Made by a program: the position numbers and the translations under genes. The notes beneath the pieces are model-generated. The model made no database searches, was not told where the DNA came from, and saw only the letters and a list, made by a program, of their open reading frames with translations. 64,000 bases of DNA from JBQCHF01 sp051954955 (GTDB lineage Bacteria; Actinomycetota; Actinomycetes; Motilibacterales; Motilibacteraceae), in the NCBI GenBank assembly GCA_051954955.1, contig JBQCHF010000044.1:22311-86310 (forward strand), given 5' to 3'. This document shows positions 33,248 through 41,645 of this stretch, piece after piece (positions within the stretch are counted from its first letter, which is position 1; each line of letters starts with the position of its first letter).

Positions 33248-34576
33248 GTGAGCACCGGGCGCGGCGAGAGATTCCGCTACGAGGGCTGGACGTGGGACGA
33301 CGGCACGCTGTCGTGCACCTACTCCCTCGACGGGCGCACCTTCACCGAGCGGATCGGCTTGGACGGCGCACCCGCCGAGCCGACCCCGCAACTCGCGGCG
33401 GCCGCGCGACTGGTGTTCCTGCTGGCCGGCATCAGCTACTACAAGACCGGCGCACCCCCCGTGGTCGACCTCGGCGAGCACGCGGTCACCGACCTCGAGC
33501 GGGACTTCCTGCGCACCTACTACGTCAAGGGCCTGGGCGAGTTCGCGCACAAGAACGGACTGCTGCACGAGCTCCAGGACCTGCGGCTGGAGGGACCGAC
33601 CCGCGAGCCGGCCCCGGCCCAGGTGCCGCCCAGCGGCCGTCCGCTGGTCCCGTTCGGCGGCGGCATCGACTCGATCGTGGTGGTCGAGGAGACCCGCAAG
33701 GCCCAGCCCGACCTGGCGCTGTTCGTGGCCAGCCGGGCGGCAGCCCGGTTCGAGGCCATCGAGGCCGCCGCCGCGGTCACCGGCCTGCCGGTCCGCCGGG
33801 CCGACCGCGAGGTCGACGCGCAGGTGCTGCGCTCGGCCGAGCTGGGCTTCCTCAACGGGCACGTGCCGGTCACCGGGATCCTCTCGGCCACCGCCGTGCT
33901 GGCGGCGCTTGTCGACGGCCGGGACTCGGTGGTCATGTCCAACGAGTGGTCGGCCAGCTCGGGCACCGTGCAGGTCGACGGCATCGACGTGAACCACCAG
34001 TGGTCCAAGAGCATCGAGTTCGAGCGCGGGTTCCGCGAGGTCCTGGCCCAGAACCTCCCCGGCTTCGACTACCACTCTGCGCTGCGGCCCTACTCCGAGC
34101 TGTGGGTGGCGCAGCGCTTCGCCGAGCTCGAGCGCTACCACCTGGTCTTCCGCAGCTGCAACCGCGCCTTCCACCTGGACCCTGCTCGGCGGGCCGACCG
34201 CTGGTGCGGGCGGTGCGACAAGTGCTGCTTCATCGACCTGGTGCTCGCCCCGTTCCTGCCGCGCGAGCGGCTCGAGCAGGTCTTCGACGGCGCCGAGCCG
34301 CTGGCGCAGGAGGACCTGGCGGACCGGTTCCGCTCGCTGCTCGGCGACCCCGCGCTCACCAAGCCGTTCGAGTGCGTGGGCGACGTCGACGAGTGCCGGG
34401 TGGCCGTGATCACCGCTGCGGAGCGGCCGGACCGCCAGGAGACCGTTCTGCTCCAACGACTTGCTGCCCAGGTGCGAGCGGGGTCGCCGCTGCCCGCCAC
34501 ACCGCTGCCCGAGCTCGGCGCGCTGCTCCGGCCGCTGAGCGAGTCGTTCGCCCCGCAGCACCAGCCCGCACCGTGA
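33248..34576 (+). CDS. murL: UDP-MurNAc-L-Ala-L-Glu epimerase MurL
   Basis: 442-aa protein matching MurL, which converts the terminal L-Glu of UDP-MurNAc-L-Ala-L-Glu to D-Glu, so that peptidoglycan synthesis need not use free D-glutamate. Visible features are the PP-loop-like nucleotide motif VPFGGGIDSIVVVEETRK near residue 135, VMSNEWSASSGTVQ, NHQWSKSIEFE, and a late Cys cluster WCGRCDKCCF (Cys320, 323, 326, 327). It overlaps murD2 by 4 nt (GTGA), which strongly supports the pairing. GTG start. Confidence 0.86.
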   Translation: MSTGRGERFRYEGWTWDDGTLSCTYSLDGRTFTERIGLDGAPAEPTPQLAAAARLVFLLAGISYYKTGAPPVVDLGEHAVTDLERDFLRTYYVKGLGEFAHKNGLLHELQDLRLEGPTREPAPAQVPPSGRPLVPFGGGIDSIVVVEETRKAQPDLALFVASRAAARFEAIEAAAAVTGLPVRRADREVDAQVLRSAELGFLNGHVPVTGILSATAVLAALVDGRDSVVMSNEWSASSGTVQVDGIDVNHQWSKSIEFERGFREVLAQNLPGFDYHSALRPYSELWVAQRFAELERYHLVFRSCNRAFHLDPARRADRWCGRCDKCCFIDLVLAPFLPRERLEQVFDGAEPLAQEDLADRFRSLLGDPALTKPFECVGDVDECRVAVITAAERPDRQETVLLQRLAAQVRAGSPLPATPLPELGALLRPLSESFAPQHQPAP

Positions 34577-35880
34577 CCGCTCAGCTCACCTGGGCGGCGC
34601 TGCGCGGGCGCTCGATCGCCGTCTGGGGCGTCGGCGTGGAGGGGGTGGCGAGCCTGCGCCGGCTGCGCGCCGACGGCGTGGAGCCGGTGCTGGTGGACCG
34701 CGAGCCCAAGGTGCTCGACGACGGCACCGAGGTGCGCGCCTACGCCGACGGCGGGCGCGAGCTGCTGCACGGCGTCGACGTCGTGGTGAAGAGCCCGGGC
34801 ATCAGCCGCTACGGAGCCGAGTGCGCGGACCTGGTGGCGGCCGGCGTCGACGTCGTCGGCGGGCTGGGTCTCTGGCTCAACGGGGCCGACCGATCGCGGG
34901 TGGCCTGCATCACCGGCACCAAGGGCAAGAGCACCACCACCGCGGTCGCCGGCGGACTGCTCGCCGGTCTCGGTGCCTCGCACCGGGTGGGCGGCAACAT
35001 CGGCACCTGCCCGTGGGACCCGGACGTACCGCAGGACGTCGACTGGTGGGTGGTGGAGGCCTCCAGCTACCAGGCGCTGGACGTGCAGGCCGGCCCGGCC
35101 GTCGTGGCGGTCACCTCGCTCGGCGAGGACCACCTGCCCTGGCACGGCGGGTCGGTGGAGAACTACCACCGGGACAAGCTGTCCCTGTGCACCCGCCCGG
35201 GTGTGCGTGCCGTCGTCGCCAGCGACGAGCCGTCCCTGCGCGAGCGCGCGGCCCTGCTCGGCGGCGCGGTGGACTGGGTGCGCGAGCGCGCGCACTGGGC
35301 GGCCGGCAGCGCCCTGCTGGGCGAGCACAACCTGCGCAACGCCGAGGTCGCCCGCCGTACCCTGCTCGCGCTCGGGGTGCCCGGCGCCGACGACGAGGAC
35401 GCCCTCGCCGAGGCGCTGGCCGGGTTCGCGCCGCTGCCGCACCGGCTCACCGCGGTCGCCCACGCCGACGACGTCGCGTTCGTCGACGACTCCATCAGCA
35501 CCAACCCGCTGTCGGCGGTGGCCGCGGTGCGGGCCTTCCCGCTGCGGCGGGTCGCGCTGCTCGTCGGCGGCCTGGAGCGCGACGTCGACTACCGGCCGCT
35601 CGCCGCCTGCCTGGACGATCGGGTGCGGGTGTTCACCATGCCCAGCAACGGTTCTCGCATCGGCGAGGTGCTGCGCGCCGAGGGCGTTCAGCAGGTGGAG
35701 GACTGCGCGTCGATGCCCGAAGCGGTGCGGCGCGGCTTCGCCTGGGCCCGGCCCGGCGGGGTGGTGCTGCTCTCCCCGGCCGCCGCCAGCTTCGACCTCT
35801 ACGCCGACTACCGGGCGCGCGGCGAGGCGTTCGCCGCGCTGGCGCGCGACCTCGCCGCCGACGTCGCCGCGGCGCGCTGA
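34573..35880 (+). CDS. murD2: UDP-MurNAc-L-alanine--L-glutamate ligase MurD2
   Basis: 435-aa Mur ligase of the MurD2 type, which adds L-Glu instead of D-Glu to UDP-MurNAc-L-Ala. It has the ATP-binding P-loop CITGTKGKSTTTA near residue 113, VEASSYQALD, TSLGEDHLPWHGG, LGEHNLRNAEVARR, PHRLTAVAHADDVAFVDDS, and a C-terminal Ser-Pro-Ala-Ala-Ala-Ser-Phe-Asp loop. The GTG start overlaps the murL stop. A normal MurD would not be expected to sit behind murL, so context and sequence agree. Confidence 0.87.
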   Translation: MTAQLTWAALRGRSIAVWGVGVEGVASLRRLRADGVEPVLVDREPKVLDDGTEVRAYADGGRELLHGVDVVVKSPGISRYGAECADLVAAGVDVVGGLGLWLNGADRSRVACITGTKGKSTTTAVAGGLLAGLGASHRVGGNIGTCPWDPDVPQDVDWWVVEASSYQALDVQAGPAVVAVTSLGEDHLPWHGGSVENYHRDKLSLCTRPGVRAVVASDEPSLRERAALLGGAVDWVRERAHWAAGSALLGEHNLRNAEVARRTLLALGVPGADDEDALAEALAGFAPLPHRLTAVAHADDVAFVDDSISTNPLSAVAAVRAFPLRRVALLVGGLERDVDYRPLAACLDDRVRVFTMPSNGSRIGEVLRAEGVQQVEDCASMPEAVRRGFAWARPGGVVLLSPAAASFDLYADYRARGEAFAALARDLAADVAAAR

Positions 35881-35883
35881 TCC

Positions 35884-37308
35884 CTACACGCCGGCCGGCC
35901 TCGGCTGGCTGGGGTGCGGCTCGTCGCCCAACCGCTCCTGCTCGCGCCACATGAGGACCTTCAGCTCCTCGCGCACCTGCCGGTACGACGGGTCGTCGTA
36001 GACGTTGCGCAGCTCGGCCGGGTCGGCCGCGAGGTCGTAGAGCTCCCACTCGGGCGGATAGGTGTATCCGCCGCAGCCGGGGATTCCCAAGCCGTCGTTG
36101 TAGAAGTAGATGAGCTTGTGCCGCTCGGTCCGGTAGCCGTAGTGCGCCGGCGCCTTGTGGAACACGTCGTCGTGCTCCCAGTAGCGGTAGTACATCCCGG
36201 TGGCCGCGGGCTGCTCGGGAGCGCCGAGCAGGTCGGCGAAGAAGCTGCGTCCCTGCATGCGGGGGTGGTGCTCCACCCCGGCGGCGTCCAGGATCGTCTG
36301 GGCGAGGTCGACGTTGGTGACGATGCCGTCGAACACCTGGCCCTGGGCGAGCCGGCGCGGGTAGCTGAGCACGAAGGGCATCCGCAGCGACTCCTCGTAC
36401 ATGAACCGCTTGTCGAACCAGCCGTGGTCGCCCAGGAAGAACCCCTGGTCCGAGGCATACATCAGCAACGTGTCCTCGAAGAGCCCGCGCTCCTCCAGCC
36501 AGTCGACGACCCGACCCACGTTGTCGTCCACGGACGCCACGCACTCGAGGTAGTCCTGCATGAAGCGCTGGTACTTCCACAGCGCCAGCTCCTCGTAGGA
36601 CAGGCCCTCGGGCGGGTCGACCTTGAGGTCCTCGGCGGCCAGGTGCTCGGCCACCCGCATGGCGGCCCGCCGAGCCGACGTCGAGCGGGTGGCGTAGTCG
36701 TCGTCGAAGGTGGCCGGCACCGGGATCGGGTCGGCGTAGAGGCCGCGGTGGGCGTCGTCCACCTCCCAGGGACGGTGCGGTGCCTTGTGGTAGATCAGCA
36801 CGCACCACGGGTCCTCGCCGTGCAGGCCCTCCAGCCAGCGCAGTGCGAGGTCGGTGATGACGTCGGTGGCGTAGCCGTCCACGGTGCGCAGCCCGTCCTC
36901 GGACAGGAAGCGGGGGCTGACGTACTCGCCCTGCTCGATCAGCACGTCCCAGTAGTCGAAGCTCTGCGGGTCGTGGCCCTCGCCGTCGCCCATGTGCCAC
37001 TTGCCGATCATCGCGGTGCGGTAGCCGGCCGCCTTCAGCTGCGAGACGAACGTCGGCTGACTGGCGTCGATCGGGGTGACCAGGGTGGAGACGCCGTTCA
37101 CGTGGCTGTAGGTGCCGGTGAGGATCGAGGCCCGGCTCGGCGAGCAGAGCGCGTTGGTGGCGAAGCAGTTCTCCAGCCGCCAGCCCCGGTGCGCGATCTC
37201 GTCGATGCGGGGCGTGCTGTTGACGACCGAGCCGTAGGTGCCGATGGCGTGCGAGGCGTGGTCGTCGGTCAGGATCATGACGACGTTCGGCCGCCGGCTG
37301 CTGGGCAT
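35884..37308 (-). CDS. Type I sulfatase
   Basis: 474-aa member of the formylglycine-dependent sulfatase family. N-terminal metal ligands are in VVMILTDDHASHAIG (Asp15, Asp16). The modification motif is C55-S-P-S-R59 followed by ASILTGTYSH. WHMGDGE, YHKAPHRPWE and SDQGFFLGDHGWFDKR supply the other active-site residues. No signal peptide is seen, so it is probably cytosolic. It is divergent from a ROK regulator with a palindrome between them, which suggests control by a sugar released from a sulfated glycan. Substrate not determinable. The maturation enzyme is not in this window. Confidence 0.9.
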   Translation of the reverse strand: MPSSRRPNVVMILTDDHASHAIGTYGSVVNSTPRIDEIAHRGWRLENCFATNALCSPSRASILTGTYSHVNGVSTLVTPIDASQPTFVSQLKAAGYRTAMIGKWHMGDGEGHDPQSFDYWDVLIEQGEYVSPRFLSEDGLRTVDGYATDVITDLALRWLEGLHGEDPWCVLIYHKAPHRPWEVDDAHRGLYADPIPVPATFDDDYATRSTSARRAAMRVAEHLAAEDLKVDPPEGLSYEELALWKYQRFMQDYLECVASVDDNVGRVVDWLEERGLFEDTLLMYASDQGFFLGDHGWFDKRFMYEESLRMPFVLSYPRRLAQGQVFDGIVTNVDLAQTILDAAGVEHHPRMQGRSFFADLLGAPEQPAATGMYYRYWEHDDVFHKAPAHYGYRTERHKLIYFYNDGLGIPGCGGYTYPPEWELYDLAADPAELRNVYDDPSYRQVREELKVLMWREQERLGDEPHPSQPRPAGV

Positions 37309-37322
37309 CGGGCTCCTCGATG

Positions 37323-37347
37323 ACTTATTCCATCGATGAGAGTAAAT
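37323..37347. promoter_or_regulatory. Candidate operator between sulfatase and ROK regulator genes
   Basis: TTATTC-CATCGATG-AGAGTAA is an imperfect palindrome centred on ATCGAT, unusually AT-rich for this DNA. It lies 15-39 nt upstream of the sulfatase ATG. ROK repressors usually bind such TTA/TAA-flanked palindromes. Confidence 0.55.
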
Positions 37348-37483
37348 AGGCCACCGCGGAGCGTCAAGGTGTCTCCCGGGTGCGGAGGCCGTCACGATCC
37401 CGTCGGCAGGGCGAGGGAGAAGGCTTCGACCGCACTGTGGAGGAAGTCGGACTAGGTTCGGCTCACCGAGTCGAGGAGGCGAT

Positions 37484-38650
37484 GTGAGCGAGCAGGGCGG
37501 CCACGGCGGTCCGGCCGCTGCCGGCCGGGCGCCGCACCAGGGCACGCTGCTGCGCCTGCTGCGCGAGCACGGACCGACCTCGCGCAGCGGCCTGGCCGAG
37601 CTGACCGGTCTCTCGCCCACCACGGTGGGCAAGGCGGTGGGCCCGCTGGTGGAGTCCGGAGTGCTCCGCGAGGTCGCCGAGCCGCCGCGCGGCGGGCTCG
37701 GACGGCCCGCGCTCCTGCTGCACCCGGTGCCGGAGGCGGTCGCTGTCTGCGGGGTGCAGATCAGCGTCGGCACCGTGCGGGTGGGCCTGGCCGACGGCTC
37801 GGCGGACGTCCGCGCGCTGCGGGTGCTCCCCGTCGCCGTCGGCGCCGACCCGCGGACCGTGCTGGGCGCCATCGCCGGTGCGGTGCGAGAGCTGCTCGAC
37901 GACCATGGCGGCACCTGCCTCGGCGTCGGGGTGGCCGTCCCCGGCCCGGTCGACCCCGACGGTCGCCGGGTCCGGCTCGCCGCCAACCTCGGCTGGCGGG
38001 ACGTGCCGGTGGCGGACGTCCTCGAGGAGCAGCTCGGCCTACCCGTGGTGGTCGACCACAACGTCCGCTCGATGGCGCTGGGGGAGGCCCGGTACGGCGG
38101 CCGCGGCACGGACACCCTCGCCTACCTCTACGTGCGGACCGGTGTGGGCCTGGGTCTCACCCTGGACGGGCAGCCCTTCTACGGCGGCGCCGGCGGCGAG
38201 AGCCACCTGGGCCACGTGAAGGTGGTCGACGACGGCATCCTGTGCTCCTGCGGCGCGCACGGCTGCCTGGAGACCGGCGTGGCCGAGCCCTACCTGCTGC
38301 GGGCGCTGGCCGCCCTCGACGTCGATCCCGCACCCGGGGTGCTGCCTGCCCTGCACGCCGCCGCCGCGGCCGGCAACGCCGGGGCGGTGGTGCTGGAGGA
38401 GCGGGTGCTGGACACCCTGGCCGGCGCCCTCGCCACCGTCGTCGACCTGTTCACCCCCGGCCTGGTGCTGGTGGGCGGCCTGCTGGCCGAAGCGCCCGAG
38501 CGTCAGGTCACGACGCTGCGCGAGCGCACCCGGGACCGGCTGTTCCCCCTGCTGCGCGAGGACTTCCGCCTGGAGCGGGCCGACGGCTCCGACGCCGCCC
38601 TGGTGCGCGCCGCCGCAGCGGTAGCCCTGGAGCGCCTGCACTACGCCTGA
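37484..38650 (+). CDS. ROK family transcriptional regulator
   Basis: 388 aa. The N-terminal winged helix-turn-helix is TLLRLLREHGPTSRSGLAEL followed by TGLSPTTVGKAV. The C-terminal ROK domain has the sugar-binding/ATPase stretches LGVGVAVPGPVD, VVDHNVRSMALGEARYG and GGAGGESHLGHVKV, and the zinc motif CSCGAHGCLET. Expected to repress genes until a sugar ligand binds; the divergent sulfatase is the obvious target, together with its own gene. GTG start with GAGGAGG upstream; the overlapping ATG-TGA is not used. Confidence 0.9.
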   Translation: MSEQGGHGGPAAAGRAPHQGTLLRLLREHGPTSRSGLAELTGLSPTTVGKAVGPLVESGVLREVAEPPRGGLGRPALLLHPVPEAVAVCGVQISVGTVRVGLADGSADVRALRVLPVAVGADPRTVLGAIAGAVRELLDDHGGTCLGVGVAVPGPVDPDGRRVRLAANLGWRDVPVADVLEEQLGLPVVVDHNVRSMALGEARYGGRGTDTLAYLYVRTGVGLGLTLDGQPFYGGAGGESHLGHVKVVDDGILCSCGAHGCLETGVAEPYLLRALAALDVDPAPGVLPALHAAAAAGNAGAVVLEERVLDTLAGALATVVDLFTPGLVLVGGLLAEAPERQVTTLRERTRDRLFPLLREDFRLERADGSDAALVRAAAAVALERLHYA

Positions 38651-38766
38651 GCCCTGACCGTCCGGGGAGGCGGCCGCCCGGGGTGCAGCCGCTCGGGTAG
38701 GTACCCGCCCGGATCTGAGTAGCGCTGCTCATCACCTCCTGCCGCGCCGGCATCGACAGTTCCGGC

Positions 38767-40983
38767 ATGACCTCGCGCCCCGCCACCACCACCCCGGTCC
38801 GCACCCACATCCCCACCGCCCCCTCCTCCCGTGATCAAGCAGGAATGGTGAGCCCCCCTCACCATTCCTGCTTGATCACGTCTGAGGGTGACCTGGCCCG
38901 GGCCCGCCGCGGCTTCCTCGGCTACGACTGGGCCAACTCCGGCTGGCTCACCGTCGTCACCACCGCTGTCGGCGGTCCCTACCTCGACGCCCTGGCCGCG
39001 CACGGCGGGCCGCTCCGGGTTGGCCCCGCGCAGCTCCCTCCCGCCCTGGTGCTCCCGGCCACCCTGGTGCTCGCCGTGCTGGTGCAGATGGTCCTGCTGC
39101 CCCTCCTGGGGCGTCGGGTGGACGCCGGGGCCCCGCCGGCCGCTCTGGTCCGCCGGTTCGCGCTCGCCGGCGGCGCGGCCGGGCTGGTGCTGGCCGCCGC
39201 GCCGTCGGGCGACTGGTGGCCGGTCGCCGCCCTGGCCATGGCCGCCACCACCGTCTGCTTCGGCGCCGCGATGGTGCCCTACAACAGCCTGCTTCCCCGG
39301 CTCGCCCCCGGCCGCGAGGCCGACCGGCTCTCGGCCCGGGCGTTCGCCGCCGGCTACGTCGGCGGCGGGCTGCTGCTCGCGCTCGCGCTGCTGCTGCTCG
39401 CCGTCGGGCCGCTGGGGCTGGGCCAGGCAGCGCTGGTGCGCGTGGCGATCGGCGGCGCCGCCCTGTGGTGGGCGGGCTTCGGCATCCTCGCTGCCCAGCG
39501 GCTGGCGGCTGCGCCGGTCCTGTCCCAGCCGGTCTCCGACGAGCCGTCGGAGGTGAAGCGGGTCGGCACCCTGCGGCTGCTGCGCGACCTCCCCCAGCTG
39601 CGCGCGGCGCTGCTCGGTTCGCTGCTGCTCGGCGACGCCGTCGGTGCGGTGGTCGCCCTCTCGGCCACGGTGCTCACCCATGAGCTGTGGACCTCGCGAG
39701 GCCTGGGCGCGGCTGGGGCCACCGGCACCCTGCTCACCATCGTCCTGCTCATCCAGGTGCTCGCGGCGCCGGCCGCGGTGGTCTGCGGCCGCCTCGCCCG
39801 TCGGATAGGCGCCCGACCGGTGCTGCTCGGCTGCCTGGCGGGTTGGGTCGTCGTGCTGACCTACGCCTTCCTCCGCCTGCACACCCTCGCCGACGCCTAC
39901 GTCCTCGCCGTCGGGGTGGCCCTCGTCCTCGGCGGCTCGCAGACCCTGGCCCGATCGCTGGTGTCCCAGTGCACGCCGCCGGCGCACGCCGGGGCGGTGT
40001 TCTCGGTGACCCAGCTGGCCGAACGTGGGACGGCCTGGATCGGCCCGAGCGTGTTCGCCGCGGCGCTGCTGCTCACCGGCTCCTACCGCGCCGCGCTGGC
40101 GTCGCTGCTCCTGCTCTTCGTGGTCGCCGCCGTGGCGCTCGCCCGGGTGGACACCGCAACCGGCCGCAGCGAGGCCGAGACCTACAGCCCGTCGGAGCAG
40201 TACGAGCTGCGCCGCCTCGCCGTCGGCGACGCCCGGATCCCGGCACGCTCCGGCCGAGCCCTCTACGCCGCCGCGGCTCTCGCCCTGGACGCCGTGCTGC
40301 GCGCCCTGGCCGTGCTCCGGGTGCAGGGCCAGCGGCTCCCGGCCGGCGGGGTGGTCGTCGTGGCCAACCACCGCTCGGTGGCGGACGGCCCGCTGCTCGC
40401 CGTCGTCGGCCGCCGTGGCGGGCGGCAGCTGCGGATGCTCGGCACCGCGGGCGTCTTCACCGTCCCCGTGCTCGGCCGGCTGCTGCTCGCGGCCGGCATG
40501 GTGCCGGTGAAGCGACGCACCGTGCACGCGGCCGACGCCGTGGCCGGTGCGGTCGGGCTGCTCCGGTCTGGCGAGGCGGTCGCGCTGTTCCCCGAGGGAC
40601 GGATCACCGACCGGGAGGACGGGCTGCCCGAGACGCTGCGCAGCGGGGCGGTGCGGCTGGCGCTGGCGGCCGGTGTGCCGGTGGTGGCGGTCGGCACGGC
40701 CGGCAGCGAGGACGTCGTGCCCGGGGGCACGTGGCTCCCGAGCCTGCCCCGGCTGGGTCGGCCGCGCGCCCGGGTGGTCGCCCGGGTCAGCGCCCCGCTG
40801 GACCTGCACGCCGCGCTCGGGCTGCCCGCCGGCCCGTTGGCCGACCCCGACCCCGCCCTGGTCCGCGAGGCGAGCGCGCTGGTGCACACGCTGCTGTGCT
40901 CCGAGGTGCTCGCCGCCGGCACCGCCCGGGCGACGTCGCCCGCCCGCCGCCCGGTGCTGGCGCGGGACGGCGGCTGGTCGTGA
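38767..40983 (+). CDS. MFS transporter fused to a 1-acylglycerol-3-phosphate acyltransferase-like domain
   Basis: 738 aa. Residues about 40-475 are a 12-helix MFS domain of the UMF1/Atg22-like type (RGFLGYDWANSGWLTVV at the start, MVPYNSLLPRLAP, GGSQTLARSLVSQCTPP). Residues about 500-720 are a PlsC-type acyltransferase with the catalytic NHRSVAD (Asn534-His535...Asp540) and the substrate motif FPEGR near 607. The domain order recalls LplT-Aas lysophospholipid import/acylation proteins, but no AMP-binding domain follows. The N-terminal 38 residues are translated through a type B palindrome, so the true start is uncertain (38767, or the ATG at 38845). Confidence 0.85.
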   Translation: MTSRPATTTPVRTHIPTAPSSRDQAGMVSPPHHSCLITSEGDLARARRGFLGYDWANSGWLTVVTTAVGGPYLDALAAHGGPLRVGPAQLPPALVLPATLVLAVLVQMVLLPLLGRRVDAGAPPAALVRRFALAGGAAGLVLAAAPSGDWWPVAALAMAATTVCFGAAMVPYNSLLPRLAPGREADRLSARAFAAGYVGGGLLLALALLLLAVGPLGLGQAALVRVAIGGAALWWAGFGILAAQRLAAAPVLSQPVSDEPSEVKRVGTLRLLRDLPQLRAALLGSLLLGDAVGAVVALSATVLTHELWTSRGLGAAGATGTLLTIVLLIQVLAAPAAVVCGRLARRIGARPVLLGCLAGWVVVLTYAFLRLHTLADAYVLAVGVALVLGGSQTLARSLVSQCTPPAHAGAVFSVTQLAERGTAWIGPSVFAAALLLTGSYRAALASLLLLFVVAAVALARVDTATGRSEAETYSPSEQYELRRLAVGDARIPARSGRALYAAAALALDAVLRALAVLRVQGQRLPAGGVVVVANHRSVADGPLLAVVGRRGGRQLRMLGTAGVFTVPVLGRLLLAAGMVPVKRRTVHAADAVAGAVGLLRSGEAVALFPEGRITDREDGLPETLRSGAVRLALAAGVPVVAVGTAGSEDVVPGGTWLPSLPRLGRPRARVVARVSAPLDLHAALGLPAGPLADPDPALVREASALVHTLLCSEVLAAGTARATSPARRPVLARDGGWS
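38830..38880. repeat. Type B palindromic repeat inside the fusion gene's N-terminus
   Basis: Perfect 23-bp inverted repeat (38830-38852 and 38858-38880, ends CGTGATCAAGCAGG and CCTGCTTGATCACG) with a 5-C loop. It reads in frame through the predicted N-terminus and ends as HHSCLITSE. It may instead lie in the leader of the real gene. Confidence 0.8.
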
Positions 40984-41055
40984 CCCTCCGACGGCGGGAC
41001 CTCCCGGAACGCTCGCCCACCTGCCAGGATCGGAGCACCGAGCGAGGGGGGCGAC

Positions 41056-41631
41056 ATGGACCAGGACGGGCACCAGCCGTCGACGTCGCTCGAGGCGCTC
41101 TACGCCGCCGTGCCGGCCGCGGAGGAGGAGGACCTCTTCGAGCAGGCCGCCGCGGACGAGCGGAGCGCCCTCACCGCGCTGGTCCTGGCCGAGCTCGCCG
41201 AGCTGGCCGGCGACGCTCCCGGGGAGGAGCCGGCCGCCCGGGTCCGGCGGCAGGAGGACCCCGAGGACTGGAGCCTGCCGGCCCTGCTCGCCCCGGAGCC
41301 CGGCGCGCAGTGGCGGTCGGCCCTGGCGCTGGCCCGGGAGCTCGGCGAGCCGCAGGTGGTCACGGGGGCGGACGGCAGGAGCGAGCTCCGGATGCGGCTC
41401 CCCTCGTCAGCCGCGCTGGGCGGGGCGTGGCGCAGCGTCATGAGCGGGGACGAGCCGGACTGGGCGACGGTGTGGGACGACGCGGCAGAGCAGCTGGGCC
41501 TGCCCACCCGGCCAGAGCACACCCTGCTGGCGCGCCTGGTCGCCGTGCTGCTCGAGGCCGAGCTGCCCGCGCCGATCGTCGCCGACGCCCTCGGCCGCTG
41601 CCTGGACGACGCCGGCGGCCGGGCGACCTGA
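41056..41631 (+). CDS. Hypothetical protein
   Basis: 191-aa acidic, Ala/Leu/Glu-rich protein, predicted mostly helical, with no signal peptide or membrane segment. GAGGGGGG lies 6 nt before the ATG. Contains DWATVWDDAAEQLGLPTRP near the C-terminus. I recognise no family. It faces the next unknown gene tail to tail, with 14 nt between the stops. Confidence 0.6.
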   Translation: MDQDGHQPSTSLEALYAAVPAAEEEDLFEQAAADERSALTALVLAELAELAGDAPGEEPAARVRRQEDPEDWSLPALLAPEPGAQWRSALALARELGEPQVVTGADGRSELRMRLPSSAALGGAWRSVMSGDEPDWATVWDDAAEQLGLPTRPEHTLLARLVAVLLEAELPAPIVADALGRCLDDAGGRAT

Positions 41632-41645
41632 CGGCCTGGCTCGCG

